Part shown: in pieces, positions 1-11,160 of the stretch
Position numbering within the stretch: position 1 is the stretch's first letter
Layout of the letters: each line of letters begins with the position of its first letter
NCBI RefSeq assembly: GCF_027244095.1
Contig: NC_069661.1
Coordinates: 196,325,501-196,389,500, forward strand
Source: Hemicordylus capensis
Lineage: Eukaryota > Chordata > Lepidosauria > Squamata > Cordylidae
Reading direction: 5' to 3'
DNA length: 64,000 bases
Made by a program: the position numbers and the translations under genes
Notes under the pieces: generated by a model
The model's database searches: none
Told to the model about the DNA's origin: nothing
The model's input: the letters and a program-made list of their open reading frames with translations, nothing else

Positions 1-3000
1 AACATTTATGAGTAAGCTGAAGGAGGGAAATGCCATTCTTCATGTTGCTTTGTATGATTATAAAGGGTTTTCAAACATGAAACTCACAACGCTTGCATTC
101 CATTTCTGAAGAAATCCATCTGTACAGAGAAAATAGTGTCCATACAGTGGTAACCCTCATAGATTCTGTTTCATTTGAGTAATTATGGTAAGCAATAGTT
201 CATTCCACAAGAACTGATATAACAAAGCTGTGATCTCTTTTGTGTACAATTGAATAACAAATTATTCTGCACTAATATTTTTATTAAAGTGACTATTTTT
301 GTTCAAGTGTCTTTTCCCATGGCATTGTTTCCAGGATTAACTGTTTTAGAACGAAGAAACATCCAAAGTAATCTGACATATATCTATATAATCTATAATT
401 ATAAATGCCAAGGATCTGCGAAGTTATGTTGTTCCTTCTCATCAAGGTTGTTGATGTTGTTTCACATTAACTTCTTTATACTTAATAATAGCAACATGGG
501 TCTGTTCAGATGAAACTCAAATACATGGAGGGAATAGCATGGGTGCATAGATTCCCCCCACCCACCACCAGCACACTCACCTAACCATGCAGTTGTGGGG
601 GGGGGGTTCATCAATGTAGTATTACAACCACATATTAATTGAGGGGTGCTTCAGCCACTACCTGCATGAAATTAGGTGATGGTGCACCAGGTAGTAGAAA
701 CATAAGAACAGCCCTGCTGGAAGACATGCACATCCATGCTGCAAGAAAACATGTGAAAGAAAAAAATGATCAAAAACTTGATTCTTAAACAGCAGCTATT
801 GAGGAGATTATTCACATAATGACATTTCAAACGTCAAATTATCAAAGGCTCATTAAGGCAACAAGCATATAAAGAATAAAATCTCCTGCTGGGCCTCAGT
901 TTCTGACATTTAAGAACCACATGTAGCTTGCAGACTTCTAGAATTGGTACTGTATGCATATTCATCACTTAACCCTTCAAAGCATTTTCTCAGGGGGCAT
1001 TGAAGAAGCACCAAGGGAAAGCTTCATTAGAAATCTAGTCAGATGCCTGGTGCTTTGATTTCCAGATAGCTTTAAGGATCTCTGTAGGACATATTTTAAC
1101 CGCCAGTCAATGGGTCAGAACGTGGAGTTTTTCCAAGTGGGGGTTGAATGCAGCTTCGCTACATGTAGGCTGTTCAGGGAGGGGGGAGAGTTCTCACGTG
1201 GGAACCCTTTACACAGACATCAGGACGGTGACAGAAGGTGCTGTTCATACAGCCAATGACATTATTTAGCTTTGCTCCTGATGATTCACAGTTCCTGTGC
1301 ATTATCCTTTAAAAGTAGCAATTTGGAGCACTTCTCAAAATCAATTAACTTAAGGCACTTACTACTGCAGTAAAGTCACCATCTGGGAAAGCTCCAGGTA
1401 ATCTCACCAGGCTATTGGGAAAGCTGCAGCAGCTTTGGAAAGCACTGTGGTGATCCACTGTTTGGCAATGAAAATAACTGAAGATATTATAGGAAGGTTC
1501 AACAGGATACGACTTTTTTCAGCTAAGGACCATACATTAAACTACGCTAGCTACTTTTTTTTTTTTTTTAGGAAGACATTTTGCTAATAGTGCTGTTGCT
1601 GCTGCTCTGATTTTATTAATTTATTGTTGCTTTTGTGACTTTTAAGTATGTTATTTTATTAGCTTTTATGTTGTATGTAAGCTGCCAGGGGAAGCTTTGT
1701 GAGGTGCATAACAAAATGTTAGAGGAAGTAAAATAAACTTGTAACTAGTTGCCCACATTTCTCATGATTGAAAAAAGGCTTTAGAAACATCATTATACTT
1801 TGCGCATAAATGCTGCATGTTTTGGATTTGTACACACTAATTTTTTTTAAAGCAAGATGTTAAAAGTCCTGGACATATTGAGTATGCAACTGTTGTCTCT
1901 CCCCCACTAAAAAGTTTCTTCTTTTGTCTGACTGACTAAATTCCATGCCCTTTTTCAATCAAGTTCCACGCCATTTTGGCGCTGCAAATCACCCAGCATG
2001 CTATGGCTGTAATGGGGTCAGGTTGGGGTGTTACTGAAACTGTTAACACAATGTGTTGGATGTTTCCTCATGAAATTTAATTTTTAGGAGCTGTGCCAGC
2101 AAAGGCTGACTGACTGAAAGGTAATCTACTGCCCCATGTCAGAGATGTCACCACTCAATAGTGATGAAAATATAAACCTGTCTAATAGCTCTTCTCAGAT
2201 TGCTTCTGATCAAATAGCAACTCTATAGGAAAAGAAGATTTTCTAAAGGCTAGCTCATAATGGAATGTATTGGGAGGCCTATTTTCCCAAAGAAGAGCGA
2301 ACTGAACTGTTGATTGGGTCTTTTGGGGGGGTCACATGATTTCTCGAGATCTAGGTGAAAATGAGAGTGGTGAAAGTGGTGGCATTACTCCTACATCCTG
2401 GCTATGAATTAAGCTGTGATATCAGTTGAGGTAGTTGCTTCTATACAGTAATAAAATGGTAACACTCTTACAGGTTGAACTGGCTGCAAGTTTCTTACCA
2501 AGAAAATGTTGGCATTAACTGTTCTAAATACTGGTGTGAATTTGACACTGATTGATGTACGACATGTGTTCAAGGTGAGAGCAAGGTCTCAAGGATTACC
2601 TTTTGAAGGATAAATTTGTCTTTCACCTCTGAACTCTCCCTCTCCATACTCAACTAAATACTTGGTTAACATGTAATGGTGTTTGTTTAACTCTTTTTTG
2701 CAATCCAGATGAGGCAATGGAAGCCTTCTAGTGCTAGAAAATTGAGATAACTGCATAGTCATAAATGGCATAGCCAGCCTTTTACTGTTTAAGTTAAACA
2801 AACAGCAAATTGCAACACAGCAAAGGATTCAGTAGGCAAAGTGTCACATGAGCAAAAGTTGGATAATTTGTGGTGATAATAAACACTTATTGATCCAAAT
2901 TATTGCATCTATCTAAGGGAGGGGTGTAGCCACTGGGATGGGTGTGGATGTCAGGCTGGGTGTAGCTATGGGGTCTGTCAGGGAGAGTGCCTGCACTTCT

Positions 3001-5335
3001 AAATTTGGGACTACATCACTGGCCACCACGACTGCATGCATTTGTGAACATACTTCTTTATCGATCCATTTTTGGTGCCATCTTGCCAGTCTGTCCCCTT
3101 TCTCTTCTGATTGCTAGAGGGTGGGACAAGAGACACAGTGGAAAGTGGCCATCCTCCAATGCGCTTTTCCCCTTTGACAGGCTTAGAAGCTTGGGATGGG
3201 ACAATGTGGTGTCCCTGTTGCTGGGCAACGACTTGAGGAGCACGGGGGCAGGGGGCAGGGCTAGTGCTTGGGGAGGCAGCCAGTGAGAAGTGCGGCAGGC
3301 ATGGAGTGACCGCATTTCTGGGCAGGTCTGGGCCAGCCTCTCTATGATCTCAGTTCCAGAAACAGCAAAAAGAAAAAAGAACCTGATTGTGCACTGTCTG
3401 CATTTGCACATAATACTGCCGCCTTCAAACCTCAGGTTGGAGCAGTAAAACTCACTACAAACCTAAGGTTAAAATTGGAGTTTGGCGAGGAAAACCGAAG
3501 TCGCTTTTACTGGAAAATTGCTGTTTCATGCCTTCAGACGTACACAAATTCAAACCTTTGCCCCATTCAGCTCTGGCTTGGCATTGCATGTGAATGCAGC
3601 CATTGCCTCAAAATGAACCTAGCTAAGTTCAGGCAGAGTATGCACTCTCATTGCTGGAGCAGATGACCAGACATGACTGTGGTTCACATACTGTATACAG
3701 TAGCTGAATATCAAGGACTATCAGTTTTGTTTCTAAAATGACAGGACAGCAGGGCTTAAGCCAACCTAGATGTCATGCTTCGTATACCCAAAAAGCCCCC
3801 CAACTCATCCTGCATCCAAAACATATGTAGCCTTAATGTGGCTGTTGGTGATGGACTAGGTACATACACAGGCTTAAAGACAATATCATCCCTTGTGTTA
3901 CTTCATGTGTTCCATAGCTCAGCCCTGGCCTTGCATGGTGAAATTTTTGTGTACATTCAGAGTTGTACACAAACCATCCAGAGTTTTTGAGCCCACTGCT
4001 ATATTTTGTGCCCACTGTAATATTCTGTGCAATGCTGTATCTTCACATTGTGACATTGATGCAACCACCCTTGTAGTGGATCCTATCTTATTTTCACCGT
4101 ACACAACAGACTGGGTTCCACAGAAGACAAGCTGAAGGAATTGCGTAGACACAGAAGACTAATTGACATTTTATAGTAATCCTCATAGCTACATCATGGG
4201 ATATTGACCTGCTGGAGTACTCCGAAACAAATCAGTGATCATTACCAAATGCTTCTCTCACTGAGGGAAAACAGTGGGCAAGCAGAATGTGACAAATGGA
4301 CTGCGATCAAATTAACAAAGTATAAAAGCTGCAACCCTTTGAGTGTAGAATTGCACTGGCCCCATAAGAACTTTATGCTTTCATCTTAGATCTTTAGCAT
4401 CAAACAGGAAATGCAGAAGTGTCACAAAAATAAACCTATGATGTATCCCAGAGCAACCGCAGCCTGGAATTCTATCTTGAATTCTGTGGACAACTGAACC
4501 TGCACCATCCTTGACATTATTTTAATTTGTTGTGCAGATGGGAAGAGAATCAGTGCAGGCTGAAAATCAGTGGGTGTGTGGACTGTGGAAACTGGATTCC
4601 CTGAGTGCGCACATCCAATCCTCAAAGAAAATCCCCTGCAGATGCTCCTTTTGTCTGTCACCCTTCTGAGAAGGTCAGGATCCCATGGATTATCTCAAAT
4701 GTACCCCAAGCCCATAACTGCTGAGGAGTCAGCCCAGTTTCCTATGGCTGGATTAGACCATGTCATCTCAGAAAACACATCCCACCCCTCAGTATGACCA
4801 TGCCAACAAATGTTCAGAGCAGAGGCCAGTTCATGACCCATCCTCTATGGTATATGGTATTTGCTGAAGGATGTAAGATGCTTGGGGTCAAAAATGAGAG
4901 AAGGAGAACTGAATTATATTGATGCAACCCCTTAGATATGATAATTTATTATGAGAATGAACAAACTACCTCTACTATTACCACTACCACTACTAATACT
5001 ATGAATAGCCTTTAGTGACAAGCAAAGAGGAAAAGGGGGGGGGCTTTTAGATTTGAACTTTAGATTTGAGTATATTGTTTGTTTCCTCAAAACAGGGGAA
5101 TGTTATGATCTGTTGTGGTCAAAGACATAACAGGGAGAGACTTCAGCTTTCCAAAAGCTTATACATGGGAAGGTATCAAATCTAGTCTAAATCTATATTG
5201 CTGCTGCTGTTTCTTGCAAGTTGCTTCTCCTTCTTTCATGTAACTGTTCTTTCCAAATAAACTCTCCTCTGATATATTAAAATTGGGCTTGAATTTAACA
5301 TCTCAAATGCTCAGATGTCTGGGATTGGGGAAAGC
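1..5335. other. Intergenic DNA, no gene recognised
   Basis: This stretch is mostly A+T-rich. The open frames are short, overlap on both strands and show no recognisable protein family. A weak L2-like 3' tail may lie near 1590-1740 (T-rich start, then text resembling the 'gtaagctgcc' part of such tails). The piece at about 2920-3420 shares wording with the middle of the hAT element just upstream of MYF5 ('cctgcacttct', then a 'catcact' motif), so it is probably a decayed DNA transposon. Otherwise I see nothing. By known vertebrate synteny PTPRQ would lie upstream of MYF6, but I could not recognise any PTPRQ exon here. Confidence 0.5.
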
Positions 5336-5970
5336 AACACACCCAGCTCTGCATTAACCATAAGGCAAAACAAGCATGTGCTTAGGGCATCAAGGGAAGG
5401 GGGGCACCACAGAGTTTTCCCCCTAGCTATCATGCCCTTAACTCTTTCACTGAACATAAGAACATAAGAACAGCACTGCTCGATCCGGCCCAAGGCCCAT
5501 CTAGTCCAGCATCCTGTTTCACACCGTGGTCCACCAGATGCCTCTGGGAAGCCCACAGGCAGGAGTTGAGGGCATGCCCTCTCTACTGCTGCTAATCCCC
5601 TGCAACTGGAACTAGGACCAACAAAAGGAAGTACTTTTTCACACAACACATAATCAACTTGTGGAATTCTCTGCCACACGATGTGGTGACAGCCAACAAC
5701 CTGGATGGCTTTAAGAGGGGTTTGGATAATTTCATGGAGGAGAGGTCTATCATTGGCTACTAGTTGGAGTCTAGGCCACCTCCAGCCTCAAAGACAGGAT
5801 GCCTCTGAGTTCCAGTTGCCTCTGTGGTCCACCAGATGCTACTGGGTGCCACAGGCAAGAGTTGAGGGCATGCCCTCTCTACTGCTGCTACTCCCCTGCA
5901 ACTGGAACTCAGAGGCAACTGGAACTCAGAGGCATCCTGCCTCTGAGGCTGGAGGTGGCCTAGGCTCCAA

Positions 5971-6957
5971 CTAGTAGCCAATGATAGACCTCTCCTCCAT
6001 GAAATTATCCAAACCCCTCTTAAAGCCATCCAGGTTGTTGGCTGTCACCACATCGTGTGGCAGAGAATTCCACAAGTTGATTATGTGTTGTGTGAAAAAG
6101 TACTTCCTTTTGTTGGTCCTAGATTCCCTGGCAATCGAATTCATGGGATGATCCCTGGTTCTAGAGTTATGTGAAAGGGAGAAGAATTTCTCTCTATCCA
6201 CTTTCTCCACAGCATGCATGATTTTATAGACCTCTATCATGTCTCCCTGCAGTCGCCTTTTTTCTAAACTAAATAGCCCAAGGTGTTGTAGCCTTGCCTC
6301 ATAAGAAAGGTGCTCTAGGCCCCTGATCAACTTGGTTGCCCTCTTCTGCACCTTTCCCAGTTCTAAAACGTCCTGTTTTAGATGTGGTGACCAGAATTGT
6401 ACACAGTATTCCAGGTGTGGCCGCACCATCATTTTGTATAAGGGCATTATAATAGTAGCAGTTTTATTTTCAATTCCCTTCCTAATGACCCCTAGCATGG
6501 AACTGGCCATTTTCACAGCTTCTGCACATTGAGTTGACACTTGCAACGAGCTGTCCACCACAACCCTAAGATCCCTCTCTGGGTCAGTCACTGACAGCTC
6601 AGATCCCATCAACGTATACTTGAAGTTGGGGTTTTTTGTCCCAATGTGCATCACTTTACACTTTCCAACATTGAAGCACATTTGCCATTTTGTCGCCCAC
6701 TCCGCCAGTTTGGAGAGATCCTTTGGGAGCTCCTCACAATCCATTATGGATTTCACTACCCGAAAGAGTTTGGTATCATCCGCAAATTTGGCCACCTCGC
6801 TGCTTACCCCTACTTCTAGATCATTTATGAATAAATTAAAAAGCACCAGTCCCAGTACAGATCCCTGGGGACCCCACTTCTTACTTCCCTCCATTGTGAA
6901 AACTCTCCATTTATCCCTACCCTCTGTTTCCTGTCTTTCAACTAGTTTGCAATCCAT
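5971..6957 (-). CDS. CR1 reverse transcriptase, C-terminal part (328 codons open)
   Basis: This is the longest open frame of the CR1 copy and not a host gene. It shows the RT block GPQGSVLGLVLFNLFINDL, the catalytic FADD motif (the YxDD box of CR1-clade RTs), a thumb-like stretch including WQMCFNVGKCKVMHIG, and the typical CR1 C-terminus with HLGLFSLEKRRLQGDM and NLWNSLPHDVV. A full CR1 ORF2 is about 900-1000 residues with an N-terminal endonuclease. Only the C-terminal third is uninterrupted here; the upstream RT part at 7314-7634 is in another frame. So many codons without a stop suggest a fairly young insertion. Confidence 0.8.
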   Translation of the reverse strand: MDCKLVERQETEGRDKWRVFTMEGSKKWGPQGSVLGLVLFNLFINDLEVGVSSEVAKFADDTKLFRVVKSIMDCEELPKDLSKLAEWATKWQMCFNVGKCKVMHIGTKNPNFKYTLMGSELSVTDPERDLRVVVDSSLQVSTQCAEAVKMASSMLGVIRKGIENKTATIIMPLYKMMVRPHLEYCVQFWSPHLKQDVLELGKVQKRATKLIRGLEHLSYEARLQHLGLFSLEKRRLQGDMIEVYKIMHAVEKVDREKFFSLSHNSRTRDHPMNSIARESRTNKRKYFFTQHIINLWNSLPHDVVTANNLDGFKRGLDNFMEERSIIGY

Positions 6958-7313
6958 ACATGTACTTGTCCCCTTATCCCATGACTGCTAAGTTTCCTCA
7001 GGAGTCTTTGATAAGGAACTTTGTCAAAAGCTTTCTGGAAGTCCAAGTATATTGTGTTAACTGGATCACCTTGATCCACACACTTGTTGACACTCTCAAA
7101 GAACTACAAAAGCTTTGTGAGGCAAGATTTACCTTTGTAGAAGCCATGCTGGTTCTCCCCCAGCAGGGCCTGTTCTTCTATGTGCTTTACAACGTTTTCC
7201 TTGAGGATGCTTTCCATCAGTTTGCCTGGAACAGACGTTAAGCTAACCGGCCTGTAATTTCCCGGATCACCCCTGGATCCCTTTTTGAAAATCGGTGTTA
7301 CATTTGCTACTTT

Positions 7314-7634
7314 CTAGTCCTCCAGTACAGAGCCTGATTGCAAGGATAAGTTATATATTTTGTCAAGGAGGTCGGCATTTTCACATTTGAGTTCTTTTAG
7401 GACTCTTGGATGGATGCCATCTGGCCCTGGCGATTTGTTAGTTTTCAGTTTTTCCAGACAGTTTAGAACATCATCTCTTGTCACTTCTATCTCACTCAGT
7501 TCTTTAGCCTCCATCCCACAAAAGTCTGCTTCAGGAACAGATATATGCTCTGTATCCTCTGCTGTGAAGATAGACACAAAGAACTCATTGACCTTCTCTG
7601 CAACCTCCATATCCTCCTTAATAATCCCTTTCAC
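7314..7634 (-). pseudogene. CR1 reverse transcriptase N-terminal fragment
   Basis: The translated minus strand reads NKSPGPDGIHPRVLKEL, the RT motif that follows the linker of CR1 ORF2, preceded by a sequence like EVAEKVNEFFVSIFTAED, which is characteristic of the same family. It belongs to the same CR1 copy as the RT frame at 5971-6957 but is separated from it by frame disruption. Confidence 0.8.
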
Positions 7635-7768
7635 TCCCTCATTGTCTAATGGTCGAACAGCCTCCCTGGCAGGTTTCCTGCTTCTGATGTATTTAATAAG
7701 TTTTTATTATTCCCCTTGATACTTTTAGCTAAATGTTCCTCAAATTCTCTTTTTGCCTCCCTTATCGT

Positions 7769-8607
7769 TAGTGGTGTGCACCGGACCGCGGAGCTGCGGT
7801 TCGGAGCTGGGGTGGGGGGTTCCATTAAGTGCGGGGGGGCTTTACTTACCCCTCCCGCCCTTTGCTGCTTTGGCGCCGTAAATATTGCAAGAAATCCGGG
7901 TGGCAGGATCCCTCGCCGCCCGCTTCTATTACTAATTATGGCTCTGCTCCTCCTCATTTTAAAAATCGGGGGGCGGCAGGGTGCTTCCCTGCCGCCCCCT
8001 CAAAGCCCCCTGCTGCCGCTGAAGCCCACTTAAATCTTGCCCGGACCGGAGGAGAAACCGCGCTCGGGTGGGCGGCAGCGAGACGTCCGTCCGCCCGCCC
8101 ACTCCCTGCCTTGCCGAGTGCGAAGTGCAGGGAGCCTTCTGCGCACACGCGAAGAAGGCTTCCTAGTTCCTTCTTCGCGCGTGCGCAGAAGACTCCCTGC
8201 ACTTCGCACTCGGCAAGGCAGGGAGCGGGCGGGCGGACGGACGTCTCGCTGCCGCCCTCCCGAGCGCGGTTTCTCCTCCGGTCCGGGCGAGATTTAAGTG
8301 GGCTTCAGCGGCAGCAGGGGGCTTCGAGGGGGCAGTAGGGAAGCACCCTGCCGCCCCCCGATTTTTAAAATGAGGAGGAGCAGAGCCATAATTAGTAATT
8401 GAAGCGGGCGGCGAGGGATCCTGCCACCCGGATTTCTTGCAATATTTACGGCGCCAAAGCAGCAAAGGGCGGGAGGGGTAAGTAAAGCCCCCCCCCGCCC
8501 TTAATGGAACCCCCCCACCCTAACCCTCCCGAACCAAAACCACCCCTTCTCCAGACCGGTTCGGAGGCCAGTAGAATGGCCTCCGAACCGATCCGTGCAC
8601 ACCCCTA
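7769..8607. mobile_element. Foldback hAT MITE inside CR1
   Basis: The ends are TAGTGGTGTGCAC and GTGCACACCCCTA, a hAT-style terminal repeat. They are flanked by a perfect 8-bp target duplication CTTATCGT (7761-7768 and 8608-8615). The body is almost entirely an inverted repeat: the left arm (about 7829-8160) and right arm (about 8163-8465) translate to nearly the same peptide on opposite strands and meet with only a few bases between them. It is very G+C-rich and CpG-rich. No transposase is encoded. Confidence 0.85.
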
Positions 8608-9120
8608 CTTATCGTCACCTTGCATTTCTTTTGCCATCTTGCATTTCACTGCCACACTCAACTTTAGTCAATATTTTGTAATTGTTTTTGTCTGCCGTTT
8701 TCAACTTTACTCTACATTGTTTAAAAAAAAAAGTTTTCTTTGGCTCAGTAACTACTAAACTATGTATCTGAAATAAAAAGTCATTGAAAGATTACTGTAA
8801 AGAGCAGTACAAAGTATTGATAAAACTTCACGTAAAAGATGGTCGTATGTTATGATGTCTGACCTTGAAGATGAAATATTTTTCTCAATAATTTGTTCTG
8901 TTGCAGCTATTTATAAGAAATAGGCAATGGAACTGTTTTGTTTTACCTTAAAAAATCTAGAAGAAAATTTTAAAATTTAAATAAATATTAAGGTATAAGT
9001 AAATAATTTGCTTGAGTCTTAATGTCCTGTTAGTTAAGCAATGGAGGGGGCCGAGTGGGGGCACTATTGCTGGGCTGTGCTTAGGGCATCAGTTGCCCTT
9101 AATCCGGCCCTGAACATACC

Positions 9121-10974
9121 CTTCCTCGTTGAGTAAACGTCAGGGCAGTAAATGGCCTAAAAGGAGCTTGTTTGTTCATTGGAGTGAGAGGCCAGATGTT
9201 AGAAATGTAGATGTTTGCTTGCACCAGTGTGGAGATCAGGAAGGATGATCCACATTTGGAGTGTGGAACAGCTTAAGTTACACTTGTGGCAGCTAAGTCA
9301 CATTTGTGCTACTTGAACACAACAAAGAAGCCTTAAACATTTCAGGAACTCACTCTAAAGTTCAAGGTAATAGAAACAGGAGTCTTCAAAAGTACAGTTT
9401 AGCCATTTTAGATAATTGAGAACATGAAGCTAGTGGTGGCTTTTTAAAGCTCATGAGCTCTATTCATCAGAAGGGAGCATTGTGATTTAGAGAGTTCCAA
9501 GAAGGTCAAGCAACTCAAACTTTTAAAGTATGATAAAGTCATTGTGGGCAGCAGAAATGGAGCTTCCCTGCTGAGAAGAGCACTATGTTTCTTAAAATGA
9601 CTGAACACCAGTTTTTCTAGTTATGCTGCTTGTATCCATAGTTACATACAGTACAGTAGAGTACAGTATCCTGGTGACCCTGACAGTCTTGTGACAGCTT
9701 TGCAGCTGTGCAAGGAGTTCTGACATTACATGAAATAATATAGGTCATAACCAAGATCATCTCTGCCTCTCCATACAGGACCAGTTTCTTTTCAGTTTCT
9801 TTCCAGAAACCATTTGTTAAAAGCTGCCTGTTCCTTTCTTGATGAACCTAAGATGGGCATTAGGGAACCCTGTGCAGGATGTGAGATTTGAAGAGCTCTT
9901 TCCTTAGCAATACATAGTGAAGATTAGTGTGGTTTTTCTATCAGAAGAGCACATATTTTCACTGACAGCACAGTTTAAATTCCTCTTCTATCCCTTTTGG
10001 GTGCATCCCCATTGGGATTCCAATTTATTTCATCTAGGTACTTTAGCATCAAGCTAGAAATTTGAAGAAAGTTTACAAAAAATAAAGGTATGAAATAGTC
10101 CAGGGCACCCACATGGTCACATTCTATTTTGAATTGTGTCTGGCTTATAATCTATTGTTATAAATAGATTAATCCCCAAACACATGGATACTTATTAAAA
10201 TTATTATTATTTTTTGTTATACATGAGTCTATATGGTCCAGTGATCCACATTTAATCTGTGCCATTGGACCCTTTTTAATTTTTGATCTTATGTGATCTG
10301 CCCCCTTCCTATCCCTCCTCTTCTCTTTCTGGACAAAGAAGATCTAGGGCATAAAAACTATGAAAACCTAATACAGGAAGATATTAAAGCCTATAGCCTA
10401 CTTGTGTATGATACAAGGCCTTTTTAAAGCTGTGAGAGACTTGGGGCCTGAATGTTCTTCTGCTGACCCTATTCCTTTTCACAGCACTGTGTGACAATGT
10501 TGTTGTTTTTCTCAGTTGCGGGGAGGGGGAACCTATATATGCATATGAACTTTTCAGAAGCCACGCATATTTGACATCAGCATTTTATTCAGCAGTATGC
10601 TAGAATGTTTTAAACTGAAAAACACAGAAGACTATTGATTGACTTTCAAAGTACACCACTCCTCCTGTATAGGAAATCCTGCTTTCAGATTTTATCAGCT
10701 TAACACAGTTAAGAGTATGTTTATTACCTTCTTTCTTTACATTACTCAGCAGCAAATTCAGATATGATAGCATCAAAAGAAATTTCTCAATCACTTTTGA
10801 GAGAGGTACCCTTCTCTACAGTGCAGAAAATGTAGGGGAAGAATGGCAGTTCAGTCTCCAAACAGCAGAGCAAAACCAGTATGGTGAGAAAGCAGCAATG
10901 CAAGAGGTCTTGAGACAGTTCTTTAGGATTGAAGAACAAAAAGGATTTATTTTTTAAAAAGAGTTACAAACAAA
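9121..10974. other. Intergenic DNA, nothing recognised
   Basis: A+T-rich sequence without a coding frame longer than about 60 codons and without a repeat I can name. A short duplicated 'tacagtacagtagagtacagta' type run near 9645-9670 is the only local structure noticed. Confidence 0.5.
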
Positions 10975-11160
10975 CAGTGGTGCACCTAGGTAATTTTGGC
11001 ACCCGGACCGCCTCTGCTGTGAGGACCCCCCGCTTTGAGGCCTACCCCCATTTTAAAAAAGAAACCTGCATGGGGGGGGCTCTCCAGAAGTCTGCCAGCA
11101 CTGCCTCGCCACACCAATATTTTCCATAATTTTAGCCTTCATGTGCATGGCCGGGGTGAG
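10975..11160 (+). mobile_element. hAT element left end
   Basis: The sequence starts CAGTGGTGCACCTAGGTAAT and continues 'tttggcacccgg', matching the start of a hAT family. A related end in reverse orientation closes at 26237 (read on the minus strand, CAGGGGTGCAGCTAGGTAAT). The right end of this copy could not be found, so the end given is only where resemblance to known ends stops. The minus-strand frame at 11182-11796 just beyond it has no recognisable domain and I do not call it a gene. Confidence 0.5.

Larger units (their letters stand above)
5453..8700 (-). mobile_element. CR1 LINE, 5'-truncated, with rearranged 3' end
   Basis: The 3' end (minus strand, near 5453) carries the CR1 tail made of ATTCTTATGTTC-like units and the usual 'ctagatgggcc' segment. 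Coding remnants run back through the C-terminal region and reverse transcriptase (5971-6957), then an RT N-terminal part with the SPGPDGIHPRVLKEL motif (7314-7634). The 5' limit near 8700 is approximate. A foldback hAT (7769-8607) interrupts it; the CR1 text resumes directly after the duplicated 8 bases. At 5613-5820 a piece of the 3' region lies in inverted orientation relative to the rest. Confidence 0.85.
5344..9112. mobile_element. hAT-type DNA transposon, outermost of a nested stack
   Basis: The left end begins CAGCTCTGCATTAACC and the right end, read on the other strand, begins CAGGGCCGGATTAAGG. Both continue into a shared subterminal block containing GTGCTTAGGGCATCA or its equivalent. 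The flanks aacacacc (5336-5343) and aacatacc (9113-9120) agree at 7 of 8 bases, which is the 8-bp target duplication expected of hAT elements. Most of the length is a later CR1 insertion, so the element's own DNA is about 5344-5452 and 8700-9112. No transposase frame is visible, so it is non-autonomous or an internally deleted derivative. Confidence 0.75.

Noticed and set aside
7829-8465. Long frames of 80-170 codons on both strands
   Set aside because: They are the two arms of a G+C-rich foldback transposon read on opposite strands, not genes.
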